A stretch of DNA of 64,000 nucleotides from Bacillus sp. SORGH_AS_0510 (GTDB lineage Bacteria; Bacillota; Bacilli; Bacillales; Cytobacillaceae). This document shows, one piece after another, positions 8,892 through 16,840 of the stretch (positions within the stretch are counted from its first letter, which is position 1; the number at the start of each line of letters is the position of its first letter). The stretch covers positions 268,001 through 332,000 of the forward strand of contig NZ_JAUTAU010000001.1 in the NCBI RefSeq assembly GCF_030818775.1. Reading direction: 5' to 3'. The translations under genes and the position numbers were made by a program. The notes beneath the pieces are model-generated. The model was not told the DNA's origin, made no database searches, and worked only from the letters and a program-made list of their open reading frames with translations.

Positions 8892-9032
8892 ATGGAAAAA
8901 GATAAGAAAAATGTTGAAAAAGGAAACGAATCCCTTAACCTCTTTATTGATAAGCTAGCCTTAATTATTATTGATACGTTACTTGATGAATGCAAAGGGT
9001 TAGATAATGGAAACTGCTTTAAAACAGCATAG
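8892..9032 (+). CDS. Small island protein, 46 residues, unknown
   Basis: ATG at 8892 is preceded by a very strong AAAGGAGGGG 6 nt upstream and lies just downstream of the operator-controlled promoter. The product is charged at the N-terminus (MEKDKKNVEKGNE), then amphipathic or hydrophobic (LFIDKLALIIIDTLLDE), and ends CFKTA. It resembles no family I recognise. Position suggests an early gene of the switch, such as an antirepressor, excisionase or replication accessory, but nothing in the sequence proves it. GTAGTAT and GTAGCATAT half-sites follow at 9039 and 9071. Confidence 0.55.
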   Translation: MEKDKKNVEKGNESLNLFIDKLALIIIDTLLDECKGLDNGNCFKTA

Positions 9033-9144
9033 TAAAAGGTAGTATATTCTTAACACCTTTTATTAATTGGTAGCATATTTAAGTGTTTATTCTAGTAACA
9101 CATTAAAAAAGACTTCAAAATCTTAAAAGTAAGGAGGTTGAAAA

Positions 9145-10056
9145 ATGTTTGATACTGTAACACTAATAGCCTTTGATATAGAAATAAATCCAAACCAACT
9201 AGAGGGGATTATTCCATTCACATTCATGGATAATGATGATGGAACTTTCATTAGTAGATTTTCTTTTACCAAAGAACGAATCAGTTATAAATATAATTTG
9301 CAAAAAAGAATACTTAAAATAGAGTTATCTATTCCAAAGTTAATTTTTGGTACAAATACTAAAATGGTAACGGAATCTGATATTGAGGACTTTTGGAGTA
9401 AGCTAGATATGTTAATCAGAAAACATTTAAATACCAAAATTAGTAAAGAGCAATGGATAGTAATGCGATTGGACATTTCACATAATTTTAAGGTTGATGA
9501 CGTAAGAGCATACATAAGCGAAATTAATAAAAAAGCTATCTCTAAAAGGACAAAAGTTACGTATAACGATAATGAGACAGTTATTTTTAGAAATAAAAGT
9601 AGCTCGATCTGTTTTTACGATAAAGAAAAAGAATGTATTAACAAGAAAGAGCCACAAAATGTTATAGAAAATGCTAAGGGTATTTTAAGACTTGAAATAA
9701 GACCAGCTACTTACCATTTAAAAGAACATTCACCTAGAAGAATAGCAGTCGAATTGATAAGCAAAGATTTTTTTACTTACATAATTGAAAAGTTTAATAT
9801 AAATGATTTACTTAAACAGCATAAAGAAACAGAAGATAGAAACTTATTCAAGGGTTTAAATGTAATGAAAGTAGCCGATATTGAAAAAGTCCTAGCTTTT
9901 AAAATGTTAGTTGAAAAAATTGGAGAGAAAACACTTCTGGAAAAAGGCTATTACAAAGAGGGAACTTTTAGGAACAGAAAAGAACTTTTAGAAGAATATA
10001 ATAAGTACATAAGAAATGGCACTGAGGAAACCGAACTTTACATATCGTTGGACTAA
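9145..10056 (+). CDS. Putative phage/plasmid replication initiator (gene II/X-like)
   Basis: A 303-residue protein with a good AAGGAGG 8 nt before the ATG. Visible motifs are WIVMRLDISHNF (residues 110-121), ICFYDKEKE (around 154) and GILRLEIRPATYHL (around 180), the pattern I associate with filamentous-phage gene II/X and related plasmid replication proteins; the C-terminal third is helical. If right, it would nick and initiate rolling-circle replication of the excised island. No clean HUH motif is visible, so the mechanistic class is uncertain. A shared bidirectional terminator lies beyond. Confidence 0.55.
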   Translation: MFDTVTLIAFDIEINPNQLEGIIPFTFMDNDDGTFISRFSFTKERISYKYNLQKRILKIELSIPKLIFGTNTKMVTESDIEDFWSKLDMLIRKHLNTKISKEQWIVMRLDISHNFKVDDVRAYISEINKKAISKRTKVTYNDNETVIFRNKSSSICFYDKEKECINKKEPQNVIENAKGILRLEIRPATYHLKEHSPRRIAVELISKDFFTYIIEKFNINDLLKQHKETEDRNLFKGLNVMKVADIEKVLAFKMLVEKIGEKTLLEKGYYKEGTFRNRKELLEEYNKYIRNGTEETELYISLD

Positions 10057-10373
10057 TTAACGTAAATAAAAGAAAGATTTTATAAATTATGGACTAAAAC
10101 GTAAAAAAATAGTGATATAGCCACGCAATCTCTATAAAAAATATTCCACGTATGAATATAAAGATTTTCCTCTCTAATAACATAATTCTGCGTATAAACA
10201 CTGAATCATGTAGGGGTGCTTTTTACCATTTAGAACAAAACAGAATGCTAAGATAATGTAAGCACTACTAACCCCACACTATAAACACAATCCAAACATA
10301 AATGCACTAAAAAAATCCTCTTAAGAAAGGGGATTTTTTGTTTAAGTAAATGTATCAAAAATTAACAACTTTT
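10057..10373. other. Non-coding gap between convergent island genes
   Basis: 317 bp of AT-rich sequence with no credible ORF. The only clear feature is the terminator at 10309-10339. A copy of GTATCAAAAA, the motif flanking the resolvase gene, occurs near 10351. Confidence 0.6.
10309..10339. terminator. Bidirectional terminator
   Basis: AAAAAATCCTC pairs with GGGGATTTTTT around an 8-nt loop, with A and T tracts on either side. It serves the convergent genes ending at 10056 and 10374. Confidence 0.75.
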
Positions 10374-11204
10374 TTACTCATATTCTTTATGATTTATTAT
10401 CCTATAGACTTTTACATTACTCTCATCTATTGATATAAAGTGATTTGATTCTCTTGTATCTAATCCTCTTGTGCTACCTTTAATTTTACCTATTAGTTGA
10501 GGACGGCTTTTGCCAATCTCCCAACAATATAGTTCACCATTAGAATTGTATCTATCAAAAAAGTATCCAAATTTTCCTCTTACACAAAGAGCATTTGAGC
10601 CATGTAAGACTTTAGGCACTTTGTAAGATTCTAGAGTTTTTTTAGCTGGATTTACGCAAAGCAAAGGAAAATCAGTATAAGGAAAAAGCCATAATGAAGG
10701 AGATTTGCCTTTACAGATAGCGTAACAGTCGACAATATATGGTCTATCTAATAAGTCACTATGGTATCTAAATGTTGGAGTACCATTATAGGAAAAAAGT
10801 ACAAGACCTTCAGTTGAAATTCCACTTCCAAACACACCTTCGTCAAAATAACTAATCCAAATACCTTCTTTACTTATCACTATATCTTCAATACCATCTC
10901 CACAGTAAAAGGAGTTTTGAATTTTACCTTCAGTATTTAAAATATACAGATTTTCTCTTTTGCTATCATTACGTGCGTCGGCAATTAGGAAACGATTATG
11001 GTCAATCCATCTAATTAACGGAAAATCACAAGTGATATTAATATTATTAAGACTTAATTGAGTGCCACCTATTTTTACTATAAATTTTCTGTTCTTTTCT
11101 AATATCAATAATAATCCATAGTTGTCGCTCCAATCACAATCAATTAATTCAACATTGTTATTACTTGATGGTTTTGAGTACAAAATGGTTTCAATAATGT
11201 CCAT
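10374..11204 (-). CDS. Unknown protein, probable beta-propeller
   Basis: A 276-residue soluble protein with no signal peptide or membrane segment. It consists of repeated beta-rich segments with Trp-Ile and Gly turns (LIDCDWSDNYGLLLIL, PLIRWIDHNRFLIADA, DIVISKEGIWISYFDEG), the look of a degenerate six- or seven-bladed propeller. GGAGATGA precedes the ATG. I recognise no enzymatic motif. It is the only plain cargo gene of island segment 1, and its role (sensor, adaptor, defence or fitness factor) is unknown. Confidence 0.6.
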   Translation of the reverse strand: MDIIETILYSKPSSNNNVELIDCDWSDNYGLLLILEKNRKFIVKIGGTQLSLNNINITCDFPLIRWIDHNRFLIADARNDSKRENLYILNTEGKIQNSFYCGDGIEDIVISKEGIWISYFDEGVFGSGISTEGLVLFSYNGTPTFRYHSDLLDRPYIVDCYAICKGKSPSLWLFPYTDFPLLCVNPAKKTLESYKVPKVLHGSNALCVRGKFGYFFDRYNSNGELYCWEIGKSRPQLIGKIKGSTRGLDTRESNHFISIDESNVKVYRIINHKEYE

Positions 11205-11335
11205 GAAATCATCTCCAAAAGAATCATATGTAAATATTATACAACAGATTAGTGTATCAAAAACGAATGTTTATGAGACAACTCAAAAAGACAAAGCAAA
11301 CATGGTAAAATAGCTAGTTTTAAGTATTAAAAGTC

Positions 11336-11384
11336 GTATCAAAAACTATGTATCTTTATTTACTTTATATAACGTTTTTGATAC
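11336..11384. promoter_or_regulatory. Inverted sites upstream of the resolvase gene (res-like)
   Basis: GTATCAAAAAC (11336-11346) and its exact complement GTTTTTGATAC (11374-11384) are 27 bp apart and 39 bp before the resolvase ATG. A third direct copy is at 11254-11264. The arrangement suggests recombinase-binding subsites or an autoregulatory operator. Confidence 0.6.
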
Positions 11385-11422
11385 AATATAAATAACAAAT
11401 GATATTGGACGGTGATACATAA

Positions 11423-11986
11423 ATGAAAATTGGATATGCAAGAGTAAGCACTCTAGAACAGTCATTGGACCTACAATTAGACGCATTAGAGAAAGCAGGA
11501 TGTGAAAAGATTTATCACGAAAAAATGAGTGGTATGAAAGATGATAGACCTGAGCTTCAAAAATTAATCTCCTATGCAAGAAAAGGTGATGTATTAGTTG
11601 TTTATAAACTCGATCGACTTGGACGTTCTACAAAGAGGTTAATTGAGTTATCAGAAGAACTTCAAGAACAAGGAATTGAACTAGTAAGTATAAGGGATAG
11701 CATAGACACAACTACAGCAGTAGGAAAGGCAATGTTTAAAATGTTGGCTGTATTAGCTGAAATGGAACGAGATTTAATCTCAGAACGAACTAGAGCAGGT
11801 CTTGAGAGTGCTAGAGCAAGAGGAAGAAATGGTGGTAGACCTAAGAAGGATAACAGACAGGTTGAAAAGGCTTTAAAATTATATGACACAAAGCAATACA
11901 CAGTAAGTGAAATAGAGGATATGACAGATGTTTCAAAAGCTACTTTGTATAGAGAAATAAAGAAAAGGAAAACACCAATTACCTAA
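11423..11986 (+). CDS. Small serine resolvase/invertase
   Basis: A 187-residue Tn3/Hin-type serine recombinase. The catalytic Ser is in YARVSTLEQS (about residue 9), followed by YKLDRLGRSTKRLI, the E helix (MERDLISERTRAGLESARARGRNGGRP) and a C-terminal helix-turn-helix (YTVSEIEDMTDVSKATLYREI). It is full length and looks intact. Such enzymes resolve dimers or invert DNA at sites next to their own gene, and exact inverted sites lie just upstream. It could maintain the excised circular island as a monomer. Confidence 0.9.
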   Translation: MKIGYARVSTLEQSLDLQLDALEKAGCEKIYHEKMSGMKDDRPELQKLISYARKGDVLVVYKLDRLGRSTKRLIELSEELQEQGIELVSIRDSIDTTTAVGKAMFKMLAVLAEMERDLISERTRAGLESARARGRNGGRPKKDNRQVEKALKLYDTKQYTVSEIEDMTDVSKATLYREIKKRKTPIT

Positions 11987-12017
11987 GAAGGTGCTTCCTT
12001 TTTTAGATAGTAATTTT

Positions 12018-12499
12018 ATTAAGGAGCTAACATAACCTGAATACATTGAATAAATGCTAAAAACAAATAAATTAAACCTAAAATTAGCTGAGTAAGTTAA
12101 TAGTTAGCTGGCAAAAAACTGAGATGACCTGAATACTTCAGATGATTAGCAGAAAATCAAATACCTAACTAGCTGAATAAGTTAATGGCTAGCTGGTAAA
12201 AAGCTGAGATGACCTAAACACTTTAGATGATTAGCAGAAAAACCAAATACATAATTAGCTGAATAAGTTAATGATTAGCTGGTATTAGCTGAGAGTACCT
12301 AAATACTTAAAGTGATTTGCAGAAAATCAAATAAAATATAATCGGCTACAAAAGGTGGGATTAAGCTAACAATACCTGAGTATAGTGAATATAATAATGT
12401 ATTACCTGAAATAAAGAGGAATTTATCGGTTTGACCTAGAAAAAGCTGTATATTAGCTGAAAATTGGGATAAAATGATAATAAAAAGAGGTGATTAACA
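12018..12499. repeat. 85-86 bp tandem repeat array (candidate iterons)
   Basis: About 480 bp of AT-rich non-coding DNA between the resolvase gene and the ATPase gene. Three imperfect units start at TAGCTGA 12085, 12170 and 12256 (periods 85 and 86). Each has TAGCTGAATAAGTTAAT, TAGCTGG, GATGACCTGAATAC-type and GATTAGCAGAAAATCAAAT blocks in the same order. Degenerate TAGCTG and ACCTGA motifs continue on both sides to about 12460. The layout resembles initiator-binding iterons; no stable RNA fold is obvious. Confidence 0.75.
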
Positions 12500-13741
12500 A
12501 TGGTATTTAAATTAAAAAGAAACCCATTTACTAATCTACCATTAGATAATCCTAGGATTTTTGCAGGTAGAGAAAAAGAAATATTTTATATGGTGAACTC
12601 TTTATATCAAACACAATTTGGCAAGCCAAAGCACGTTTTTGTAAGTGGTGAAAGAGGAATAGGAAAAAGTTCTTATGTGAAACAAATTGAATTAATTGCT
12701 AATGGTGACACTACTCTAATGGATAAGATCGGTATAGAGAGTGCTGATGTAGATTTTAGGTTTTTAGTAGGAAAACATATCTGTCTGGAAACAAATACCT
12801 TAGAGGAAATTGTGGATTCAATTATTCAAAACTTAAAAAATAAATTATTAATGTTACCTAGTTTTAAGGACAAAGCTTTCAATATTGACGTTGAGTTTAA
12901 TTTCGGTATTGTAAAGACTATTTTAAAGGCAGAGAGTGAAGCAGAACATATATCACCAGATATTATTAATAAATTTTCAAACCTTTTAAAAAGAATTTCC
13001 GATAAGACCTCACATAGCCATTCAGGTATTTTGATAATAATTGACGAATTAGACAGGGTCGTTGATAAAATAAATTTTGGTTCCTTCTTTAAAGCATTAA
13101 CAGAAAAGTTAATTGACGATGGTGCAAATAATGTGAGTATTATACTTGTAGGAATAAACGGAGCAATGGGTACAATGGAAAATCAACACTCATCTATTAG
13201 AAGAGCCTTTCATGAAATTGAAATTCCGTTATTGGAAGATGATAAAAGAAAGGATATTGTGGTAAGTGCATTAAATGAGGTTGATACAACAGTAGATAAT
13301 GATGTGTTAGATGAAGTATCAAAAATATCAGACGGATTTCCTGCTCCAATTCATGTAGTGGGAGAAAGTATGTTTGATGAAGACACGGATTCACATATCG
13401 ATATTAAAGATTTCGAAAGTGGTTTAAGTAATGTTGTAAAGTATATAAAGAAAGCTGAATTAAATGATAAGCTTAAAGGAGCTGGCTGGGGAAGAACTCC
13501 TCAAATTTTAAAAATAATGGCAACTTACGAGGGTGACGTAGTTCCGATATCTTATATAAATGAAAAACTAGGCGTTGACCATCCAAAACACTATAGCACT
13601 AATCTCAGTAACTTATTAAAATCAGATTTAATAATCAAAATAGATAGAGGTTTATATAAGATAAAAGACCAACTTCTAAAAACATATATTAAAAATGTAG
13701 CTGTTTTAGAAGAAGTTGAAGAAGAAGAAAGTGATGAATAA
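12500..13741 (+). CDS. Orc1/Cdc6-like AAA+ ATPase
   Basis: A 413-residue soluble P-loop ATPase. It opens KRNPFTNLPLDNPRIFAGREKEI, typical of the Orc1/Cdc6-STAND ATPase group. Walker A is SGERGIGKSS (about residue 50), Walker B is ILIIIDELDR (about 178), and a sensor-like IILVGING follows. The C-terminus (about 325-395) looks like a winged helix (LKIMATYEGDVVPISYINEKLGVDHPK) and ends in an acidic tail. It sits directly downstream of the 85-86 bp array, so it may bind that array to initiate replication or segregate the island. A regulatory or defence ATPase is the alternative. Confidence 0.75.
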   Translation: MVFKLKRNPFTNLPLDNPRIFAGREKEIFYMVNSLYQTQFGKPKHVFVSGERGIGKSSYVKQIELIANGDTTLMDKIGIESADVDFRFLVGKHICLETNTLEEIVDSIIQNLKNKLLMLPSFKDKAFNIDVEFNFGIVKTILKAESEAEHISPDIINKFSNLLKRISDKTSHSHSGILIIIDELDRVVDKINFGSFFKALTEKLIDDGANNVSIILVGINGAMGTMENQHSSIRRAFHEIEIPLLEDDKRKDIVVSALNEVDTTVDNDVLDEVSKISDGFPAPIHVVGESMFDEDTDSHIDIKDFESGLSNVVKYIKKAELNDKLKGAGWGRTPQILKIMATYEGDVVPISYINEKLGVDHPKHYSTNLSNLLKSDLIIKIDRGLYKIKDQLLKTYIKNVAVLEEVEEEESDE

Positions 13742-13768
13742 TTAGATAAATGATAATGTAGGCTGAGT

Positions 13769-13802
13769 AAAAGACCACTCAATGAAATAAGTGGTCTTTT
13801 TA
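13769..13802 (+). terminator. Terminator after the AAA+ ATPase gene
   Basis: Stem AAAAGACCACT with AGTGGTCTTTT, a 10-nt loop and a T tail, about 30 nt past the stop codon. Confidence 0.85.
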
Positions 13803-13851
13803 CTTATATAGAAATAAAAACTTTCTGTTCGAAATTAACTATGTTATTCGA

Positions 13852-13880
13852 TGGAGTACGGTGAACCGTATCATAAGTAA
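13852..13880 (+). other. Central attachment site (attR of segment 1 / attL of segment 2)
   Basis: GTACGGTGAACCGTATCATAAGTAA reads as a second rlmH tail (Gly-Glu-Pro-Tyr-His-Lys-stop) with no gene in front. The left half GTACGGT is element DNA, the right half ACCGTATCATAAG is rlmH-like. Joining the left half with the attL right half gives GTACGGTGAACCGTAC, a perfect palindrome centred on GA. Confidence 0.85.
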
Positions 13881-13884
13881 AGAG

Positions 13885-14286
13885 GTTTTTAAAAGTTGAT
13901 TTCCTCCCACAGAAAATTTCGTTTCGTTCTCAAAGCTCCTCTCAAGTTCATCTCGACGCTGCAAGTCTTCTTGTTCTTCAGGAGCAGCAGGAGAGGATAG
14001 GATCGGACAAAGGGTGCCTTCTGGATTAAATGTTCGTAAATTCCGTTAAAACCGTCAGTCCACATCGTGCAGTAGGACAGCTCCTCCCCATATTATGTGT
14101 AACGATGAGTTCATCTTTATCCTGAAAATCCTGCATACTTACTTCTTGTCTATCAGATGTGATAAATAGATAGTTTTCAGCTTTCAGTTCGGGAACGGAT
14201 TTTCTTAATTGAGTTAGCTTTTTCTTTTTCTCCATGATTTCTTGCTCGAGTTGTTCAATCTTACTGAAAATATCCTCTTTGGACAA
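13885..14286 (-). pseudogene. Decayed DUF899-family (thioredoxin-like) gene
   Basis: The start at 14286 gives an intact N-terminus with a coiled coil (KIEQLEQEIMEKKKKLTQLRKSVP) and LIVTHNMGRSC. The family motif then continues only after a frameshift near 14085, where another frame reads SYCTMWTDGFNGIYEHL. A second shift near 14005 leads into SPAAPEEQEDLQRRDEL. The gene then meets the central att site. DUF899 proteins are thioredoxin-fold proteins of unclear function. At least two frameshifts and a truncated end show that it is dead. Confidence 0.75.
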
Positions 14287-14382
14287 GGTGAAGCATCCAA
14301 CTAAGGTTCATAATACTCAGTAAATATTACCCTTAAAATTTCCTGCAGGAAATACTTTACACTTCCTTAAATAAGAGATATT

Positions 14383-14406
14383 ATACATACATATAAATGT
14401 ATGTAT
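14383..14406. promoter_or_regulatory. TetR operator before its own gene
   Basis: An inverted repeat ATACATACAT-4 nt-ATGTATGTAT lies directly upstream of the TetR start. The same ACATACAT/ATGTATGT arms occur before the ABC ATPase gene. Confidence 0.75.
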
Positions 14407-14419
14407 GGAGGGTAGCATC

Positions 14420-15064
14420 TTGCCAAGAAATAAATATCCAGAAATAACAGAAAAGAGAATTTTAGATACAGCAACGAAGTTGTTTATGGAAAAGGGATGG
14501 GAAGAAACTACCATTCAAGATATTGTAGATGAATTGGGTGATTTAACCAGAGGCGCATTTTACCATCATTTTAAGTCTAAAGACGATATAATAGACGCTG
14601 TTCTCAGTCAACTGGCAACTGAAAACGACCCATTCAAAAAGGCTAAAAACTTCTCTGGTTTAAACGGACTAGAAAAGTTGAGAATGGCATTTTTAATGTC
14701 TTTTGAAAATATTGGCCAATTAGAAGCCGTTAAAACGATACCAACGATCCTAAACAATCCCAAATTGATTGCCAAACAATTACAGGATTGTGTGAAGTAT
14801 GGGGGCCCCGACATTCTCGCCTTTATCGAAGAAGGGGTAATAGATGGGTCTATTTCTGTTCAATATCCTAAGCAGACATCTGAAACATTTATGCTGCTGA
14901 CCAATATATGGCTAAGTCCTATAATCTTTTCAGTGGATACGGAAGAATATCTATTAAAGGCAAAACATTTACAAGAATTATTTAATAGTATCGGACTTCC
15001 AGTGATTGATGACCAGATACTTGATACCCTTGAATTATTTCATAGATCTATTTTAAATATCTAA
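14420..15064 (+). CDS. TetR-family repressor of the island ABC exporter
   Basis: A 214-residue regulator. The start is taken as TTG 14420 (PRNKYPEITEKRILDTATKLF) because GGAGGG lies 7-8 nt upstream; the in-frame ATG at 14405 overlaps the operator and lacks an RBS. The N-terminal HTH is clear (TTIQDIVDELGDLTRGAFYHHFKSKDDI), and the C-terminal ligand domain is not classifiable. Matching palindromes before this gene and the next indicate autoregulation and control of the ABC operon, probably relieved by a substrate of the transporter. Confidence 0.88.
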   Translation: MPRNKYPEITEKRILDTATKLFMEKGWEETTIQDIVDELGDLTRGAFYHHFKSKDDIIDAVLSQLATENDPFKKAKNFSGLNGLEKLRMAFLMSFENIGQLEAVKTIPTILNNPKLIAKQLQDCVKYGGPDILAFIEEGVIDGSISVQYPKQTSETFMLLTNIWLSPIIFSVDTEEYLLKAKHLQELFNSIGLPVIDDQILDTLELFHRSILNI

Positions 15065-15100
15065 GTGGACTGCCATTGGGCAGTTTACTTTTACATATAT

Positions 15101-15120
15101 ACATACATATATATGTATGT
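15101..15120. promoter_or_regulatory. TetR operator before the ABC operon
   Basis: ACATACATATATATGTATGT is a perfect 20-bp palindrome, 25 bp before the ABC ATPase GTG. Its arms match the operator at 14383-14406. Confidence 0.8.
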
Positions 15121-15144
15121 AAAACACTTTAGGAGGAATATGAC

Positions 15145-15873
15145 GTGGATTATGAATTTGCTGTAAAAATATCTGGATTAGTAAAGACATTCAATCAAAA
15201 AGAAGTCATAAGAAATTGTAACATGACCGTTTCAAAAGGAAGCGTTTATGGACTACTGGGTGTAAATGGAGCTGGAAAGACAACAATTTTTAAACTGCTA
15301 TTAGGATTACTTCATCCCACTGCCGGACACATAGAGATTTTCGGCAAGGATATTCGAGTTGGTAAAAATAATATTCTAAGGGATGTGGGAAGCATGATCG
15401 AAACTCCCATTTTTTATGAACATTTATCCGCTATTGAAAATTTAGAAATTCATCTTTCCTATATGGGTATTCAAAATACAGATATTCAAAAAACATTAGA
15501 AATCGTTGGGTTACATGATATAGGTAATCAACCTGTTGCTCAATTTTCTCTAGGTATGCGTCAGCGTCTTGGGATAGCAAGAGCAATCATCCATCATCCA
15601 AAACTTTTAATTTTGGATGAACCGATTAACGGGCTGGATCCAGTGGGAATACGAGAAATGAGGGAGCTCTTTCAAGAACTTGTAAAAAAACATGATATAA
15701 CTATACTTGTTTCCAGTCATATATTAAATGAAATCGAACAAATCTCAGATGTTATAGGAATTATAGAAGAAGGAAGCATTATTAAAGAAGTAGAGTTATC
15801 CAATATCGAAAGGGATATTGCAGATGGCTTAGAAGGATATTTTTTTAGTATAGTAAATGGAGGAATGAAATAA
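15145..15873 (+). CDS. ABC exporter ATP-binding protein (BcrA-type)
   Basis: A 242-residue ABC ATPase: Walker A GVNGAGKTT (about residue 40), signature FSLGMRQRLGIARAI, Walker B LLILDEPINGLDP and H-loop SSH. It starts at GTG with AGGAGG 8 nt upstream. Its stop overlaps the ATG of the permease gene, showing coupling. This class pairs with ABC-2 permeases in export or self-protection against peptide antibiotics such as bacitracin and lantibiotics; the substrate here is unknown. Confidence 0.88.
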   Translation: MDYEFAVKISGLVKTFNQKEVIRNCNMTVSKGSVYGLLGVNGAGKTTIFKLLLGLLHPTAGHIEIFGKDIRVGKNNILRDVGSMIETPIFYEHLSAIENLEIHLSYMGIQNTDIQKTLEIVGLHDIGNQPVAQFSLGMRQRLGIARAIIHHPKLLILDEPINGLDPVGIREMRELFQELVKKHDITILVSSHILNEIEQISDVIGIIEEGSIIKEVELSNIERDIADGLEGYFFSIVNGGMK

Positions 15874-16580
15874 TGATTAACCTATTGCAACTTGAATTGA
15901 AAAAGAACAATATTCGTACATACATTATTTCAGCCTCTATCGTTGGATTTTGTATGTTAGGAATAATATATCTATTTGCCTATGCTCCAAAGATTGAGCC
16001 CAAAGACCCAGACATGAAAATGTTTGCAGGATATGGAAATATCATTCCATTATTTAACACGATTTCTATGTTTGCTTTCAGCTTATTATCATCAGTAATG
16101 TTTTCTAAAATAGTAATTGAAGAATATGCAGGGAAACGCACCGTTCTGCTATTCTCTTACCCTATCAGTAGAAGCAAGGTCTTTCTGGCAAAAATATCTT
16201 TGGTTTCACTGTTTGTGGCAACTGCAATGATCACCTCAAGTATAATCATATTTATTATTTTTGGTATTAGTGAATCCATTTCCCCTGTGGTAGACGGAAA
16301 CATCACTTTTGAAATTATAAAAAGGGCTGCCAAAACCACATTTTTTATGTCTATTTCAGCTGTTAGTGTTGGAATTATCTCTATGGCAATCGGCTTTATA
16401 AAAAAATCTATACCTACCACTATTATATCCGCAGTCTTGCTTTGCTCTCTATTAAGTAACATCGTGGCAGGGTCTATATCTACGGATAGTCCAATGGTGA
16501 TTTTTACAATAATTCTTGTATTGATCAGTGTTCTTGTCATCAACATAATGACAAGAACGATTAACTGCATGGAGGTATAA
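15873..16580 (+). CDS. ABC-2 type permease
   Basis: A 235-residue integral membrane protein with about six hydrophobic segments (for example residues 18-38, 52-75, 100-130, 145-170, 178-198 and 208-230). The sequence KIVIEEYAGKRTVLLFSYPISRSKVFLAK between segments 2 and 3 is the usual ABC-2 coupling region. It is translationally coupled to the preceding ATPase and forms the transport channel. Confidence 0.85.
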   Translation: MINLLQLELKKNNIRTYIISASIVGFCMLGIIYLFAYAPKIEPKDPDMKMFAGYGNIIPLFNTISMFAFSLLSSVMFSKIVIEEYAGKRTVLLFSYPISRSKVFLAKISLVSLFVATAMITSSIIIFIIFGISESISPVVDGNITFEIIKRAAKTTFFMSISAVSVGIISMAIGFIKKSIPTTIISAVLLCSLLSNIVAGSISTDSPMVIFTIILVLISVLVINIMTRTINCMEV

Positions 16581-16585
16581 CAAAC

Positions 16586-16804
16586 ATGGAACAAAAAATT
16601 GAAAATTCAATAGATAATACTCTTGAAAACCTTGCCCCGCTATTTTATCAGTCAAGTATAATAATAGGTATTTTATTGATTTTATTAGGATTTTCAATAT
16701 ATTTCCTTAAATTATCCAAAAAGAAGGCAAGAACTGTCTGCTTGATTTGTATAGGAATAGGCATATTCTCCATCCTCAGTGCTGTGATGCAAATGAAATA
16801 CTAA
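16586..16804 (+). CDS. Small two-helix membrane protein
   Basis: A 72-residue protein starting 5 nt after the permease stop. Two hydrophobic helices (about residues 20-40 and 50-67) are separated by LKLSKKKARTV. It has no family assignment and is probably an accessory part of the exporter operon. Confidence 0.65.
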   Translation: MEQKIENSIDNTLENLAPLFYQSSIIIGILLILLGFSIYFLKLSKKKARTVCLICIGIGIFSILSAVMQMKY

Positions 16805-16840
16805 CAGGTTTGGTGAAAACTCATTTAGACTTGTCATGGT

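Noticed and set aside
12085..12340. 85-86 bp repeat as a CRISPR array
   Set aside because: The units are similar over their entire length, with no unique spacers, and no cas genes are nearby.
16157..16697. Leftward frames over the segment 2 permease and small membrane gene
   Set aside because: Antisense to an operon with clear RBSs, coupling and membrane topology.
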